Shown here: positions 53,965 through 63,762 of the stretch, in pieces | How the letters are laid out: each line of letters begins with the position of its first letter | Numbering within the stretch: position 1 is the first letter of the stretch | NCBI GenBank assembly: GCA_017465475.1 | Contig: JAFTWC010000001.1 | Span: 54,544-118,543 of the forward strand | DNA length: 64,000 nt | Direction: 5' to 3' | Source of the DNA: Lachnospiraceae bacterium | GTDB lineage: Bacteria; Bacillota; Clostridia; Lachnospirales; Lachnospiraceae | Made by a program: the position numbers and the translations under genes | The notes under the pieces: model-generated | Told to the model about the DNA's origin: nothing | What the model saw: the letters and a program-made list of their open reading frames with translations, nothing else | Database searches by the model: none

Positions 53965-54151
53965 TTACTTCTTACGTTTCCCCGCTCTCATCTTACATAC
54001 CATAACGGTTACTGCTCCTAACAGCAATACGCTTCCGCCGATTACCGCCAAACCGATCCTTCGTTTCATCGGTGCAGAATTTGCTGCTTTTAACGGGTAA
54101 AACTCCGGAATTTTCGGATTTTCCTCAGAACAAAGCGTATTTTCTTCTCAT
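53965..54151 (-). pseudogene. Small membrane-tail protein gene with a one-base frame shift
   Basis: An ATG at 54151 behind GGAAGGG opens MRRKYALF and stops after 8 codons. In the next frame a run without stop codes EENPKIPEFYPLKAANSAP, then a membrane helix IGLAVIGGSVLLLGAVTV and a basic tail KMRAGKRKK. This looks like a surface anchor or small membrane protein. One base removed from the run of four A (54139-54146 area) would join the two parts, to about 61 residues. From the ATG to the final stop is 187 bases, one more than a multiple of three. It lies downstream of the DHHW gene and could be a decayed operon member; an internal ATG at 54069 would still give 34 residues. Confidence 0.5.
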
Positions 54152-54175
54152 AACACCCTTCCCCTCTCTCTTTTG

Positions 54176-55294
54176 TTACTTAAAGGACTTGCTGTTCAAA
54201 ATCAACGCGCTGTAAAGAAACAGCGTATCTTTCCCTTCGAAATCAATGAAACGATCCAGCATATCCGGCACTACATAACGGATATCCACCAGATACACGC
54301 TCTTATATCCTTCCGCCAAAAGCGGTGTAATACTGGAACCGAAGGAATCACGGAACACAATCAACTCTTCCTCTGTGGTTGCATTCGGATTATCAATACG
54401 AAGCAATGCCTTGGTCCCGGACAAGAAAAAGTCATAGCCGTCCTTTCCCTCAAACTTCTCAAAATCATAGATTCCGGAGGTTTTACCGGTTTCATAATCA
54501 TATACCGTACAAGCATCCAGGATGTCGCTTGTAAGATAGGTAATGGTATCCGGCGTAGGTTTTAACGCACTCTGACCGTAATATACACCATAAAACGGAT
54601 ATAACGTATTCTCCTTATACTCGCCTGTTACACGGTCTGCTGCACCAAGCTCCGTTAAAAGCTTATCCGCAACCCCACCGATTTTATCCTGACTCCAGTG
54701 GGTATCGGTTCGGTAATAATCGGTAAGCTCAAGTAAATCAAATAACTCGATATAGGTCATGCCGGAAAGCTTTTCTTTCACCGTTTCTTTTAACGCTTCA
54801 TAGTCCGGTGCCGGATAACCGTATTCTTTTCCGAGGAAATAATTCTTATCCGGAACAAGCGCTACGAACTTATCTCCGCCGTTCTCTTTCAAAAACTTTT
54901 CGTACACATACTGTAAGCGTCCCACGGAATAGTCAACCAACTCTTCCGTAAACTCCTGCTCAATCTTGGCAATATACCCGTCTTTTACCGCAAGACCGTT
55001 ATTTTCGTCAAGACCCAATACATTCAAATGGAACTTAGCCTTTAAGGAACGGAAAAACTCGCGGAACGGGAACTGATCCACGGAATAATCCTCAAACTTT
55101 TCAATGGAGGTCCGATCCACAATACTCTCCCAGGTAATTTCCGTCGGAAACTGTGCCAAAGGTCTTCTTTCACTGTCCGATGTAGCCACAGGATTCAAAT
55201 ACATTTTCACACACATCCCTACCAGAAAGGCGAGAGCGATTAAAAACGAAAACGTTACTGCTATATTTTTTACTTTTTTTTGCATCACAATCAC
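54176..55294 (-). CDS. DHHW (AlgX/AlgJ-like) SGNH-fold protein
   Basis: 372 residues with a single N-terminal membrane anchor (residues 8-30). The segment TDYYRTDTHWSQDKIGG contains the DTHW element that names DHHW proteins, and VFRDSFGSSITPLLAEGY supplies the SGNH-like Ser block. Such proteins work with MBOAT acyltransferases to acetylate surface polysaccharides. The MBOAT gene lies directly upstream, with a 6-base gap. The acceptor polymer is not encoded nearby. Confidence 0.85.
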   Translation of the reverse strand: MIVMQKKVKNIAVTFSFLIALAFLVGMCVKMYLNPVATSDSERRPLAQFPTEITWESIVDRTSIEKFEDYSVDQFPFREFFRSLKAKFHLNVLGLDENNGLAVKDGYIAKIEQEFTEELVDYSVGRLQYVYEKFLKENGGDKFVALVPDKNYFLGKEYGYPAPDYEALKETVKEKLSGMTYIELFDLLELTDYYRTDTHWSQDKIGGVADKLLTELGAADRVTGEYKENTLYPFYGVYYGQSALKPTPDTITYLTSDILDACTVYDYETGKTSGIYDFEKFEGKDGYDFFLSGTKALLRIDNPNATTEEELIVFRDSFGSSITPLLAEGYKSVYLVDIRYVVPDMLDRFIDFEGKDTLFLYSALILNSKSFK

Positions 55295-55300
55295 CCTCCC

Positions 55301-56731
55301 TTAGAATCTGAAATAAAGGAACGGGCTGAAGGACCCATCCACAAAATATGCTGTTACCACAAGGAGCATTACCACCACAAACACCGGCTCTAAGATGTCA
55401 CACACAAGCGAACCGATGCGGTTTTCTTTGATTTTAAGCACCACGGTTTTCACAAGCGGAGTTGCTCCGAGAATTGCTGTCGCAAGCACCACACCATAGC
55501 TTCCTAAATAGTAGCCGGTCTCACCGGACCAGAATGCGATCCCGCCGGCACCAAACATATTACCCAAATCTGCCATAGCACCGGACAAACCGTTGCCGCT
55601 GAAAATAACAAAACTGATTAAAATCGCAATCACTACATAAATGTGGGAAACAAACTTCGGCAATTTTGCAAACACCTTGTTTAACACAAACTTCTCAAGG
55701 AGCAGAAACGCTGCAAAATACAGACCCCAGATAATAAAGGTCCAGTCTGCGCCGTGCCAGAATCCGGTCAAAAACCATACCGTCAGGATATTAAAAAACC
55801 AACGTCCCTGAGATACCCGGTTACCGCCCATGGGAATATACACATAATCCCTGAACCAGGTTCCTAAAGACATATGCCAACGTCTCCAGAACTCCGCAAT
55901 ACTCTTTGAAATGAACGGATAGTTAAAATTCTCAAGAAAATGGAATCCGAAAATCTTTCCAAGCCCGATAGCCATATCCGAATAACCGGAAAAGTCAAAG
56001 TAAAGCTGCAAAGAAATGGCAACGGCATACATCCAGTAACCAACTACCGTAGCATCTTCCATGGCATGCATGGTATTGGCAAGTCCTCCCAGCGTATCCG
56101 CAATCAGTACTTTCTTGGACAAACCGATAATAAAGCGAGTCACACCGGCTCCGAAATTCTCAAAGGAATGGGTTCTGTGGGAAAGCTCTTCCTCTACTGT
56201 GGTATAACGCACGATAGGACCGGCAATAAGCTGCGGGAACAATGCCACATAGGTAGCCAGACGAATCGGGCTTTTCTGCACTTTTGCTTCATCCCGGTAT
56301 ACATCAATGGTATAGCTTAATGTTTGGAACGTATAGAAACTGATACCGATGGGAAGTGCCAAACCAAGGAGCGAAAACTCCGTTTTAAATATGGAATTCA
56401 CATTGCTGATAAAGAAATCCGAATACTTAAAAAATCCCAATGCTCCGATACTGGTTACCACACTGGACCAAAGGAATACTTTGGACCATACCGTTCCGCG
56501 AAACTTGTCTATCAAAAGTCCATGAATATAACTGGACAAAATCGTCGCAATCATAAGTAATGTATAAATTGGCTCGCCGTAAAAATAGAAGAACAGACTG
56601 GCTGCCAATAATACCAGGTTCTTACACTTGAACGGTACAATAAAATACAACAACAGCACCGCCGCCAAAAAGTAATAAATAAAACTAATGGTGGAAAATA
56701 ACAGAAAAATCCCTCCTTCGTTCTGAATCAT
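55301..56731 (-). CDS. MBOAT family O-acyltransferase
   Basis: 476 residues, polytopic (about 11 membrane segments). QLIAGPIVRYTTVEEELSHR and SIAEFWRRWHMSLGTWFRDY, followed by WHGADWTFIIWGLY with the active His, are the MBOAT motifs of AlgI/DltB/PatA-type enzymes. The start is uncertain: the ATG at 56731 has a site very close to it, while a CTG at 56704 (giving MLFSTISFIYYF) follows GGAGGG at a proper distance and gives the usual N-terminus. The enzyme moves an acyl group across the membrane to a surface polymer through the DHHW partner. Confidence 0.88.
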   Translation of the reverse strand: MIQNEGGIFLLFSTISFIYYFLAAVLLLYFIVPFKCKNLVLLAASLFFYFYGEPIYTLLMIATILSSYIHGLLIDKFRGTVWSKVFLWSSVVTSIGALGFFKYSDFFISNVNSIFKTEFSLLGLALPIGISFYTFQTLSYTIDVYRDEAKVQKSPIRLATYVALFPQLIAGPIVRYTTVEEELSHRTHSFENFGAGVTRFIIGLSKKVLIADTLGGLANTMHAMEDATVVGYWMYAVAISLQLYFDFSGYSDMAIGLGKIFGFHFLENFNYPFISKSIAEFWRRWHMSLGTWFRDYVYIPMGGNRVSQGRWFFNILTVWFLTGFWHGADWTFIIWGLYFAAFLLLEKFVLNKVFAKLPKFVSHIYVVIAILISFVIFSGNGLSGAMADLGNMFGAGGIAFWSGETGYYLGSYGVVLATAILGATPLVKTVVLKIKENRIGSLVCDILEPVFVVVMLLVVTAYFVDGSFSPFLYFRF

Positions 56732-56787
56732 TCTCCTCTGTCCGCATTTCTGCGAAATAGCTGTTTGCTAAACTCTTTCCTTAAAGA

Positions 56788-56818
56788 AAGGGCACTTCTG
56801 CTATTAGGAAGTGCCCTT
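56788..56818 (-). terminator. Terminator of the duplicated-domain lipoprotein gene
   Basis: AAGGGCACTTC and GAAGTGCCCTT, 11-bp perfect stem, 9-base loop, T-rich flank on the minus strand, 13 bases after the stop at 56831. Confidence 0.75.
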
Positions 56819-56830
56819 AAATTCACATAA

Positions 56831-57892
56831 TTATTCACCCTGGTTGGAATTCGGACACATAAGGAAGAATACCATGTTATTGTATGCTCCCACTACGGTC
56901 TGTTCTGCCTCAACGCAGACATTCCATCTTGGGTTACTGTTTGCGGTAAGAAGGGTCATAAACGGTTCCACGTCAGCACCTTCCTCAAGTTCAAACACAT
57001 AACCGATAAATGCAACAGAGCCCATCATCGGTCCGAACATAGCACCACTCTTAAAACCGGTAACCTCAAAGTTATCAAAACCGGAAAGGAGACCCGGCAT
57101 AATTTCTGCAGAACCGTACATAGCCTCTGCCGGAATAGATTCGTGCATGGAAAGCATAAATGCTGCATCCACAGCGGTGGAAGACGGATTGTCGGTCATC
57201 GTGGTCTCAAATGCCTCCCAAAGAGTTTCACCCCAGGTGCCCATTTCTACGTCCGGATAAATTACAACTGCTTCTTCTGTTGCACCTTCGCCGCCTTCTG
57301 CGGAAGCGTTGTCCATCTCAGCCGGATACATTAAGAAATATACCGTGTTTTCATAAGCACCTACCTGAGTGTAATCCGCAGCTACACAAATATTCCATCT
57401 CGGATCTGCCTTACTCTTAAGGAGCTCGATAAATGCATTCACATCTGCATCATCAGCCAATTCAAAAATATAACCTGCAAATGCGATGGAACCCATCATC
57501 GGTCCGTACATTGCACCCTTCTCAAAACCGGTGATATCTTCAGAGAACCCTGCAAGGAATCCCGGTTCTACTTCCATGCCGCCGGCCATAAACTGAATCA
57601 CCGGATTGGTGGAAAGGGTATTGGCCATATCAATCGGAGCGGTTTCCGGATTTGCTTTCATGGTCTCAAGGAACGCATTCCAAAGCTTTTCTCCTGCGGT
57701 ACCTGCAGTAAATTCCGGAGCAATAACTCCGCTCTCTTCCTTATCCCCGGATTCATCCTCTGTCGGTGCTACGGTTGCGGTGATGTTCTCACCCTCTCCC
57801 TGATTCTTGTTGTCATCCTTCTTGCCGCATGCTGCCGCACTGAATACCAATGCTACGGAAAGTGCTACTGCTAAAAATTTTCTCATTCTCAT
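56831..57892 (-). CDS. Lipoprotein with two copies of a ~130-residue domain
   Basis: 353 residues. A lipobox (FSAAAC) ends the signal at residue 22, followed by an acidic linker. The mature protein has two similar halves, residues ~60-200 and ~215-345: both contain LWNAFLETM/LWEAFETTM, then GFEKGAMYGPMMGSIAF or GFKSGAMFGPMMGSVAF, and end with DPRWNICVAADYTQVGAY or NPRWNVCVEAEQTVVGAY. The function of this domain is unknown to me. It is a stand-alone gene between two clearly unrelated operons. An ATG six bases inside could also be the start. Confidence 0.75.
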   Translation of the reverse strand: MRMRKFLAVALSVALVFSAAACGKKDDNKNQGEGENITATVAPTEDESGDKEESGVIAPEFTAGTAGEKLWNAFLETMKANPETAPIDMANTLSTNPVIQFMAGGMEVEPGFLAGFSEDITGFEKGAMYGPMMGSIAFAGYIFELADDADVNAFIELLKSKADPRWNICVAADYTQVGAYENTVYFLMYPAEMDNASAEGGEGATEEAVVIYPDVEMGTWGETLWEAFETTMTDNPSSTAVDAAFMLSMHESIPAEAMYGSAEIMPGLLSGFDNFEVTGFKSGAMFGPMMGSVAFIGYVFELEEGADVEPFMTLLTANSNPRWNVCVEAEQTVVGAYNNMVFFLMCPNSNQGE

Positions 57893-58058
57893 ACTCTTAT
57901 CTCTCTTTCTTTTATTTACGTTTTTAGTTTCTTTGGACCCCCGTCTCCCTTTACGGTGTTGTCCGGTTTATGTGGTCTTTCTTCGTCCCACTGATACATT
58001 GACGAAGCTTGTCGCCGTTCGGTTCCAAAAAAACAAAAAAACTTTTATATTTTATTTT

Positions 58059-59831
58059 TTATTCCGCCCCCTGCTCTTCCGGCGCTCCGCTGTAATATAA
58101 ATTGCGATAGAAACCGCCTTGTGCCAAAAGCTCTTCGTGAGTACCCTGTTCAATAATATCGCCGTCTTTCATCACCAATATTACATCTGCTTCACGAATT
58201 GTAGACAAGCGATGAGCTACAATAAAACTGGTACGGCCTTTCATCATCTTATGGAATGCCCGCTGAATCCGGACCTCCATTCGGGTATCGATGGAAGAGG
58301 TTGCTTCGTCCAAAATCAACATCGGCGGTAGGCAAAGCATAACCCTGGTAATACAAAGAAGCTGTTTCTGACCCTGAGAAAGATTTCCTCCGTCCTCTGC
58401 AATAACTGTCTGATATCCATCTTTTAATCTACGAATAAAATTATGTGCGTGAGAGGCTTTCGCAGCCGCTTCGATCTCTTCCATGGTTGCATCCGGTCGT
58501 CCGTAGGCAATATTTTCTGCAATGGTGCCGGCTTTCAGCCAGGTCTCCTGTAACACCATACCGAAATTTTCCCGCAATGACGTTCTTGTCATATCCCTAA
58601 TATCCGTACCGTCTACTGCAATTGTCCCCCGGTTCACATCATAGAACCGCATCAAAAGATTGATTAGCGTAGTCTTTCCGCATCCGGTAGGACCTACAAT
58701 TGCCACCCGCTGTCCCGGCTTAACGGAAAGGGTCACATCCTTAAGAAGCGGTACTTCCGGCACATAAGAAAAGGCTACATGGGAAAGTTCCACCGTACCT
58801 TCCGCTTCCGTAAGTTTTATCGCGTCCTCTTTATCCGGTTGCTGTTCCGGTTCGTCAAGCAAATCAAACACTCTCTTTGCAGAAGCCAAGGCATTCTGAA
58901 GCTCCGTAATCACGGAAGAAATTTCATTAAACGGTTTTGTATACTGGTTTGCGTAAGATAAGAAACAGGACAACTGACCAACGGATAATACCGCCGGGCC
59001 TGCCGTAAGCGCCACAAATCCACCAAAAACGCCTACGCCCGTGTACACCAGACCGTTTACAAAACGGGTACACGGATTTGTCAGAGATGAGAAGAACACC
59101 GCTTTTAATCCCACCTTCTGCAAACGATGATTTACCTCACCAAATCGCTCTTCTGCTTTTTCTTCATAATTAAATGCCGTTACTACTTTTTGATTCCCCA
59201 CCAGTTCTTCCACAAGAGACGTCATCTCCGCACGAACCTTAGACTGTGCTTGAAATAAAGAGTAGGTACGTTTTGCAATAAACGCAGCTACGAACAAGGA
59301 TACCGGTGTCAACACCACCACCAGAAGCGCGATTCCCACATGAATCGAAAGCATAAAACCTAACGTAGCTCCTATCGTCACTACGCCGGTAAACAGTTGG
59401 GAAAATCCCATTAATAATCCGTCAGAGAGCTGATCGATATCTGTCACAATCCGGCTTAAGGTATCACCGTTTGGGTGTGTATCCAAATAACTAAGGGGTA
59501 AATTCTGTACATGCGCATATACTTTTGTTCTCAAATCCCGCACTACATGAAATGCAATCCTGTTGTTACAAAGGTTCATAATCCAACTTGATGCCGCCAT
59601 AATTCCCACCACAACCAGGAAACGGAAGAGAATCGGCGTAATTGCCTTAAAATCAACATTCCCCTCCGACACCACGTGGTCTATGGCTTGCCCGGTCAAT
59701 ACCGGTGCATACAGTGTTGTCACCACCGTAATTACTGCAAACAAAAGTGATAGCAACAACAGCCACAAATATGGTTTAATCAGTGCCAGTACTCTCACCA
59801 CGGTTGCGGAGTGTTCGGATTTCTTTCTCAT
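58059..59831 (-). CDS. ABC multidrug-type exporter subunit with intact ATPase site
   Basis: 590 residues. Six membrane segments (about 15-310) and an ATPase domain with GPTGCGKTTLINLL, a slightly atypical signature LSQGQKQLLCITR, MLILDEATSSIDT with the catalytic Glu, and VAHRLST. Its start overlaps the end of the upstream ABC gene by 4 bases, so they are a heterodimer of the LmrCD/BmrCD type. Substrates are likely drugs or lipids. No regulator gene is adjacent. Confidence 0.88.
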   Translation of the reverse strand: MRKKSEHSATVVRVLALIKPYLWLLLLSLLFAVITVVTTLYAPVLTGQAIDHVVSEGNVDFKAITPILFRFLVVVGIMAASSWIMNLCNNRIAFHVVRDLRTKVYAHVQNLPLSYLDTHPNGDTLSRIVTDIDQLSDGLLMGFSQLFTGVVTIGATLGFMLSIHVGIALLVVVLTPVSLFVAAFIAKRTYSLFQAQSKVRAEMTSLVEELVGNQKVVTAFNYEEKAEERFGEVNHRLQKVGLKAVFFSSLTNPCTRFVNGLVYTGVGVFGGFVALTAGPAVLSVGQLSCFLSYANQYTKPFNEISSVITELQNALASAKRVFDLLDEPEQQPDKEDAIKLTEAEGTVELSHVAFSYVPEVPLLKDVTLSVKPGQRVAIVGPTGCGKTTLINLLMRFYDVNRGTIAVDGTDIRDMTRTSLRENFGMVLQETWLKAGTIAENIAYGRPDATMEEIEAAAKASHAHNFIRRLKDGYQTVIAEDGGNLSQGQKQLLCITRVMLCLPPMLILDEATSSIDTRMEVRIQRAFHKMMKGRTSFIVAHRLSTIREADVILVMKDGDIIEQGTHEELLAQGGFYRNLYYSGAPEEQGAE

Positions 59832-61579
59832 GCTCCCACCTCCTCTGCAGAAACCTGGGACTGGCAGATTTCTCTATATACTTCACAATTCTCAACTAAC
59901 TCTTTATGGGTGCCGATTCCCGCCACCTCACCGTCTTCCAGCACAATAATCATATCTGCATTCTGAAGAGAGGCCGTACGTTGGGATACCATAAACACAG
60001 TCATTCCTTCCGTCTTTTCGGAAAGCGCCCGACGAAGTGCCGCATCTGTGGCAAAATCCAACGCCGAAGAACTGTCATCCAAAATCAAAATCTCCGGCTT
60101 TCTGACCAAAGCTCTGGCAATGGTTAAACGCTGTCTTTGACCTCCGGACAAATTCTTTCCTCCCTGAGTCAAACAGTAATCCAAGCCTCCTTCTTTGGCG
60201 TCCACAAACTCTTTTGCCTGGGCAATGCAAAGGGCCTCATTGATTTCTTCATCCGTGGCATCCTCTTTTCCCCATTTCATATTGTCCCGGATAGTTCCGG
60301 AGAACAATACTGCTTTTTGCGGTACAATTCCGATTTTACTGCGAAGTTCTCGCTGCGGATAGTCTTTTACATCTACGCCGTTCACAAGTACCGCGCCTTT
60401 TGTTACATCGTAAAACCGCGGAATCAAATTCACCAGAGATGTCTTTGCAGAACCGGTACCACCGATAACTCCTACGGTTTGCCCTTTCTTTACGGCAAAT
60501 GAAACTCCGGTCAAAGCCTCTTCTTTCGCCCCTGGATACACAAAAGAAACCCGGGAAAATTCCACCGCAACTGCATGGTCTCCGTCTTCCTTACTTCCAT
60601 CGGCTAACGTCACTCCGTCTTCTTTATCCAATACCGTCGGTTGCAGGTCCAAAATCTCATTGACACGCTTTGCAGATGCCATCCCTTTTGTAGCCGTTAC
60701 AATAAGCACTTGTAATGCCACCAACGCATTTAAAATCTGGGTCATGTAATTCACCAACGCAATTACTTCTCCCTGGGTAATTACGCCGGCATCAACCTGC
60801 TCCCCTCCTTGCATAATAATTGCCGCAATGGCAAGATTTACCACCACAAAGGTCAATGGATTCATAGCTGCAGACACTTTTCCTACCCGCTTTTGAAGCT
60901 TTAATAAATGCGTACTGTCTTCCGCAAACTCCTCCGTCTCATCCTTTTGTCTTCCAAAGGCCCGAATGACCCTGACTCCGTTTAACCCTTCTCTCGTGGC
61001 AAGAGAAATTCTGTCTACCGCTTTCTGCACCTTAGAATACATAGGGATTGTAAGGACCATAATTCCATAAATAATGAGAGCAAGAATAGGAGATGCAATC
61101 GCAAAAACAATCGCCACCTTGGCATTTACCAAAAAAGCCGCAACCAACGCCCCTACCACAAGAAACGGTGAACGCAAAAATAACCGGAGAATCAGATTGA
61201 CGCCTGCCTGTACCTGATTCATATCACTTGTCATTCTTGTCACCAGCGTAGAAGTTCCCGCCTTGTCCAGTTCCGCATAAGAAAACCGATTCAGATGGGC
61301 AAATAAGTCATCCCTCAGTTCCATAGCAAATCCAACGGACGCTTTCGCTGCAAAAAACTGGGCAACCAAAGAACAAATAAGTCCCACCACACCCAGCAAC
61401 ACCATAATAAAGGCAGCACGATAAATGTAGGTTTTATCTCCTTTTGCAATTCCGTTATCAATCATATCTGCCACCACAAGAGGCACCAAAAGCTCAAAAA
61501 AAGCTTCCAGCATCTTGAACAGCGGACCGATAATACTTTCTTTTTTATAGTTCCTTAAATATCGTATCAATCGAAGCAT
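59828..61579 (-). CDS. ABC multidrug-type exporter subunit with degenerate ATPase site
   Basis: 583 residues with six membrane segments in the first half. The ATPase has GGTGSAKTSLVNLI and a perfect LSGGQRQRLTIARAL signature. The Walker B is ILILDDSSSALD, where the catalytic Glu is Asp, and the H loop is MVSQRTAS, with Gln for His. This is the usual asymmetry of heterodimeric exporters: this subunit donates its signature motif to the partner's intact site. A consensus promoter lies upstream. Confidence 0.88.
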   Translation of the reverse strand: MLRLIRYLRNYKKESIIGPLFKMLEAFFELLVPLVVADMIDNGIAKGDKTYIYRAAFIMVLLGVVGLICSLVAQFFAAKASVGFAMELRDDLFAHLNRFSYAELDKAGTSTLVTRMTSDMNQVQAGVNLILRLFLRSPFLVVGALVAAFLVNAKVAIVFAIASPILALIIYGIMVLTIPMYSKVQKAVDRISLATREGLNGVRVIRAFGRQKDETEEFAEDSTHLLKLQKRVGKVSAAMNPLTFVVVNLAIAAIIMQGGEQVDAGVITQGEVIALVNYMTQILNALVALQVLIVTATKGMASAKRVNEILDLQPTVLDKEDGVTLADGSKEDGDHAVAVEFSRVSFVYPGAKEEALTGVSFAVKKGQTVGVIGGTGSAKTSLVNLIPRFYDVTKGAVLVNGVDVKDYPQRELRSKIGIVPQKAVLFSGTIRDNMKWGKEDATDEEINEALCIAQAKEFVDAKEGGLDYCLTQGGKNLSGGQRQRLTIARALVRKPEILILDDSSSALDFATDAALRRALSEKTEGMTVFMVSQRTASLQNADMIIVLEDGEVAGIGTHKELVENCEVYREICQSQVSAEEVGA

Positions 61580-61645
61580 TCTGCAACTCCTTCACAAAAG
61601 AACTTGATTTACCATGCCCTTTTACCTTCTTCTTTATTAAGGTCG

Positions 61646-61674
61646 ATTATAGCAAATAATGGTAGGAGTGTCAA
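61646..61674 (-). promoter_or_regulatory. Consensus sigma-A promoter of the ABC heterodimer operon
   Basis: TTGACA (61669-61674), 17 bp, TATAAT (61646-61651) on the minus strand; all 12 bases match the consensus. Short dyads flank the -10 box and could bind a repressor. Confidence 0.85.
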
Positions 61675-61792
61675 ACAAAGCTCATTGAAGCAGATTCTAT
61701 ATAATAAAGTACATACTCCTTCTTTTTTACCACCATATTTAGTTTTAGTACGAAAGTCCCATACAATTTTTAGTATTTTTTCAAAAAAAGGT

Positions 61793-61819
61793 TAAGTCAG
61801 AGAAAAAACAAGCCGATAA
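61793..61819 (+). promoter_or_regulatory. Sigma-28 (SigD) type promoter of the flagellin gene
   Basis: TAAG (61793-61796), 15 bp, GCCGATAA (61812-61819). The leader to the ATG is about 120-125 bases and holds several GGA motifs, including GAGGAGGGACC at the ribosome binding site. The rest of the 61580-61948 interval holds only the divergent ABC promoter. Confidence 0.85.
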
Positions 61820-61948
61820 CTTAATCAAACAAATGAATGACAGTTGTGCTGAAAGGATTCAGTAACTTCTCGAACGGACTCGAAGACTGTATTTCATGTT
61901 AGAAAAATACAACCTATCAAATTAATCCAAATCGAGGAGGGACCTATT

Positions 61949-63601
61949 ATGGCAATGATTGTTCAACACAACATGCAATCCATGAATGCCAACCGTATGT
62001 TAGGCATTGTTTCTACCAATCTTCAGAAGTCCACGGAAAAGCTTTCTTCCGGTTACCGCATCAACCGTGTAGCAGATGATGCCGCAGGTCTTGCAATTTC
62101 CGAGAAGATGAGAAGCCAGATTCGTGGTCTCACTCAGGCATCTACCAACGCAGAGGACGGTATTTCTTTAATTCAGACCGCAGAAGGTGCGTTAAACGAA
62201 ACCCACAGCATTTTACAGAGAATGCGTCAGCTGGCCGTACAGGCAGCCAACGGTACCGAAACCGATGACGACCGTGGAAATATCCAGGACGAAATCGAGC
62301 AGTTACAGGATGAACTTGACCGTATCGCAGAAACCACCGAATTCAATACCATGAAGCTCATTGACGGTTCCTTCGACGGCATTTCTTCCAACAACACCAC
62401 TGCAGGTCCGAAGTACTCTCAGTACGACGGCACCTTAGGTGCATTTATTACTTCCAACATCGTAGGCGTTACCGTTTCCACCAACACCACTGCAACCGCA
62501 GGCGGTGAATCTGCTATTTGGGATGCTGCCGGTACTTCTTTAACCATCAGTCTTGCCAACAACAAGACCTATACCCAGGCAGACATCGACAACTTAATTA
62601 AGAATGCAAAGCAGGAAGACTTCTCCGCAACAAATACTCCGGCTGAGATTACCGTTAAGTTCGGTACCGGTGTATTCACTGCAAAGGCAGATACTTCCGT
62701 TACCTCCGCTGCTACCGTAGCAGGTAAAAAAGCATCCGGCGAGGCAGAAATCGTTGCAAATACTTCCGCAAACTTTGTCGGTGCAAACAAGGTTAAAATC
62801 ACTTCCAATAAATACGGACAGGATTACAATGTTGACATTAAGTTTAAGTTCGATGCGGCAGAAGGAAAAGAATCCGTAAAGCTGACCACCACTCCGCTTT
62901 ATAATGTAAACTCTGCAACTTCCTTAGTCGATGCGGTAGATACTTATGCAGGATATGAAATCACCTTAATGTCCGGTAAGGAATACACCGCTGAAGACAT
63001 TGAGGATATTTTGGCAGAGGTAGGATTAAACGTTACCGTAGAATTAAGCGGTACCGCTACCCCGGGTACCGACGACCCGAATACCTTGTTTATTACGGAT
63101 TCCAATACCACTCAGACCATCAGCTTACAAAACGGTACCGGTCTCGGCGATGAAGATGCATTCCTGACCCAGAACTGGTATGACAGCGTAAACTCCACCG
63201 GTGGTATGAGACTTCAGATTGGTGCAAACGAAGGTCAGACCATGGACTTCAACATTGGTGATATGAGTGCTTCCGCATTGGGTGTCAGCGGACAGAGTGT
63301 ACGCGTAGACGAACAGACCAGAGCCGAGCAGGCCATCACCACCATCGACAAGGCAATCGAAATCGTTTCCAAGCAACGTTCCGCACTCGGTGCAGTTCAG
63401 AACCGTTTGGAGCACACCATTGCAAACCTTGATACCTCCGCAGAGAACTTACAGACTGCAGAGTCCCGTATCCGTGACGTAGACATGGCAGCAGAGATGG
63501 TTGAGTACAGTAAGAATAACATTCTTTCCCAGGCTTCCCAGTCCATGCTTTCTCAGGCAAATCAGTCTACGCAGGGTGTACTTTCCCTGTTACAGGGCTA
63601 A
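61949..63601 (+). CDS. hag: Flagellin
   Basis: 550 residues. The N-terminal D0/D1 part ([50 protein letters not shown]) and C-terminal D0 ([29 protein letters not shown]) are classical. The stretch [17 protein letters not shown] is the region recognised by TLR5 in other flagellins. Residues about 150-460 form the exposed, Thr/Ala/Asn-rich domain that varies between species. Gene control: late sigma-28 promoter, and a leader that CsrA may repress. It stands alone at the far end of the window from the other flagellar genes. The symbol hag (or fliC) is by analogy. Confidence 0.95.
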   Translation: MAMIVQHNMQSMNANRMLGIVSTNLQKSTEKLSSGYRINRVADDAAGLAISEKMRSQIRGLTQASTNAEDGISLIQTAEGALNETHSILQRMRQLAVQAANGTETDDDRGNIQDEIEQLQDELDRIAETTEFNTMKLIDGSFDGISSNNTTAGPKYSQYDGTLGAFITSNIVGVTVSTNTTATAGGESAIWDAAGTSLTISLANNKTYTQADIDNLIKNAKQEDFSATNTPAEITVKFGTGVFTAKADTSVTSAATVAGKKASGEAEIVANTSANFVGANKVKITSNKYGQDYNVDIKFKFDAAEGKESVKLTTTPLYNVNSATSLVDAVDTYAGYEITLMSGKEYTAEDIEDILAEVGLNVTVELSGTATPGTDDPNTLFITDSNTTQTISLQNGTGLGDEDAFLTQNWYDSVNSTGGMRLQIGANEGQTMDFNIGDMSASALGVSGQSVRVDEQTRAEQAITTIDKAIEIVSKQRSALGAVQNRLEHTIANLDTSAENLQTAESRIRDVDMAAEMVEYSKNNILSQASQSMLSQANQSTQGVLSLLQG

Positions 63602-63685
63602 TAAAATTTCATAAGATTATTTCACCTACTCGCAACTAATGCTGATATCCGAAAGGATTAACTGTGTCCCGATAGGTTGAAAATA

Positions 63686-63720
63686 GACAAAAGCGTCTGC
63701 ATAAAGCAGACGCTTTTGTC
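63686..63720 (+). terminator. Terminator of the flagellin gene
   Basis: GACAAAAGCGTCTGC and its exact complement form a 15-bp stem with a 5-base loop, 85 bases after the stop codon. The T run lies inside the stem. Confidence 0.8.
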
Positions 63721-63762
63721 ATCTGCGAGTTTACGAGCAGATGAATACGACGAAGTCGTATC

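Noticed and set aside
54139-54151. Programmed +1 frameshift like that of prfB
   Set aside because: The TTC TGA context resembles it only loosely and no internal Shine-Dalgarno-like spacer is obvious; a homopolymer change explains it as well.
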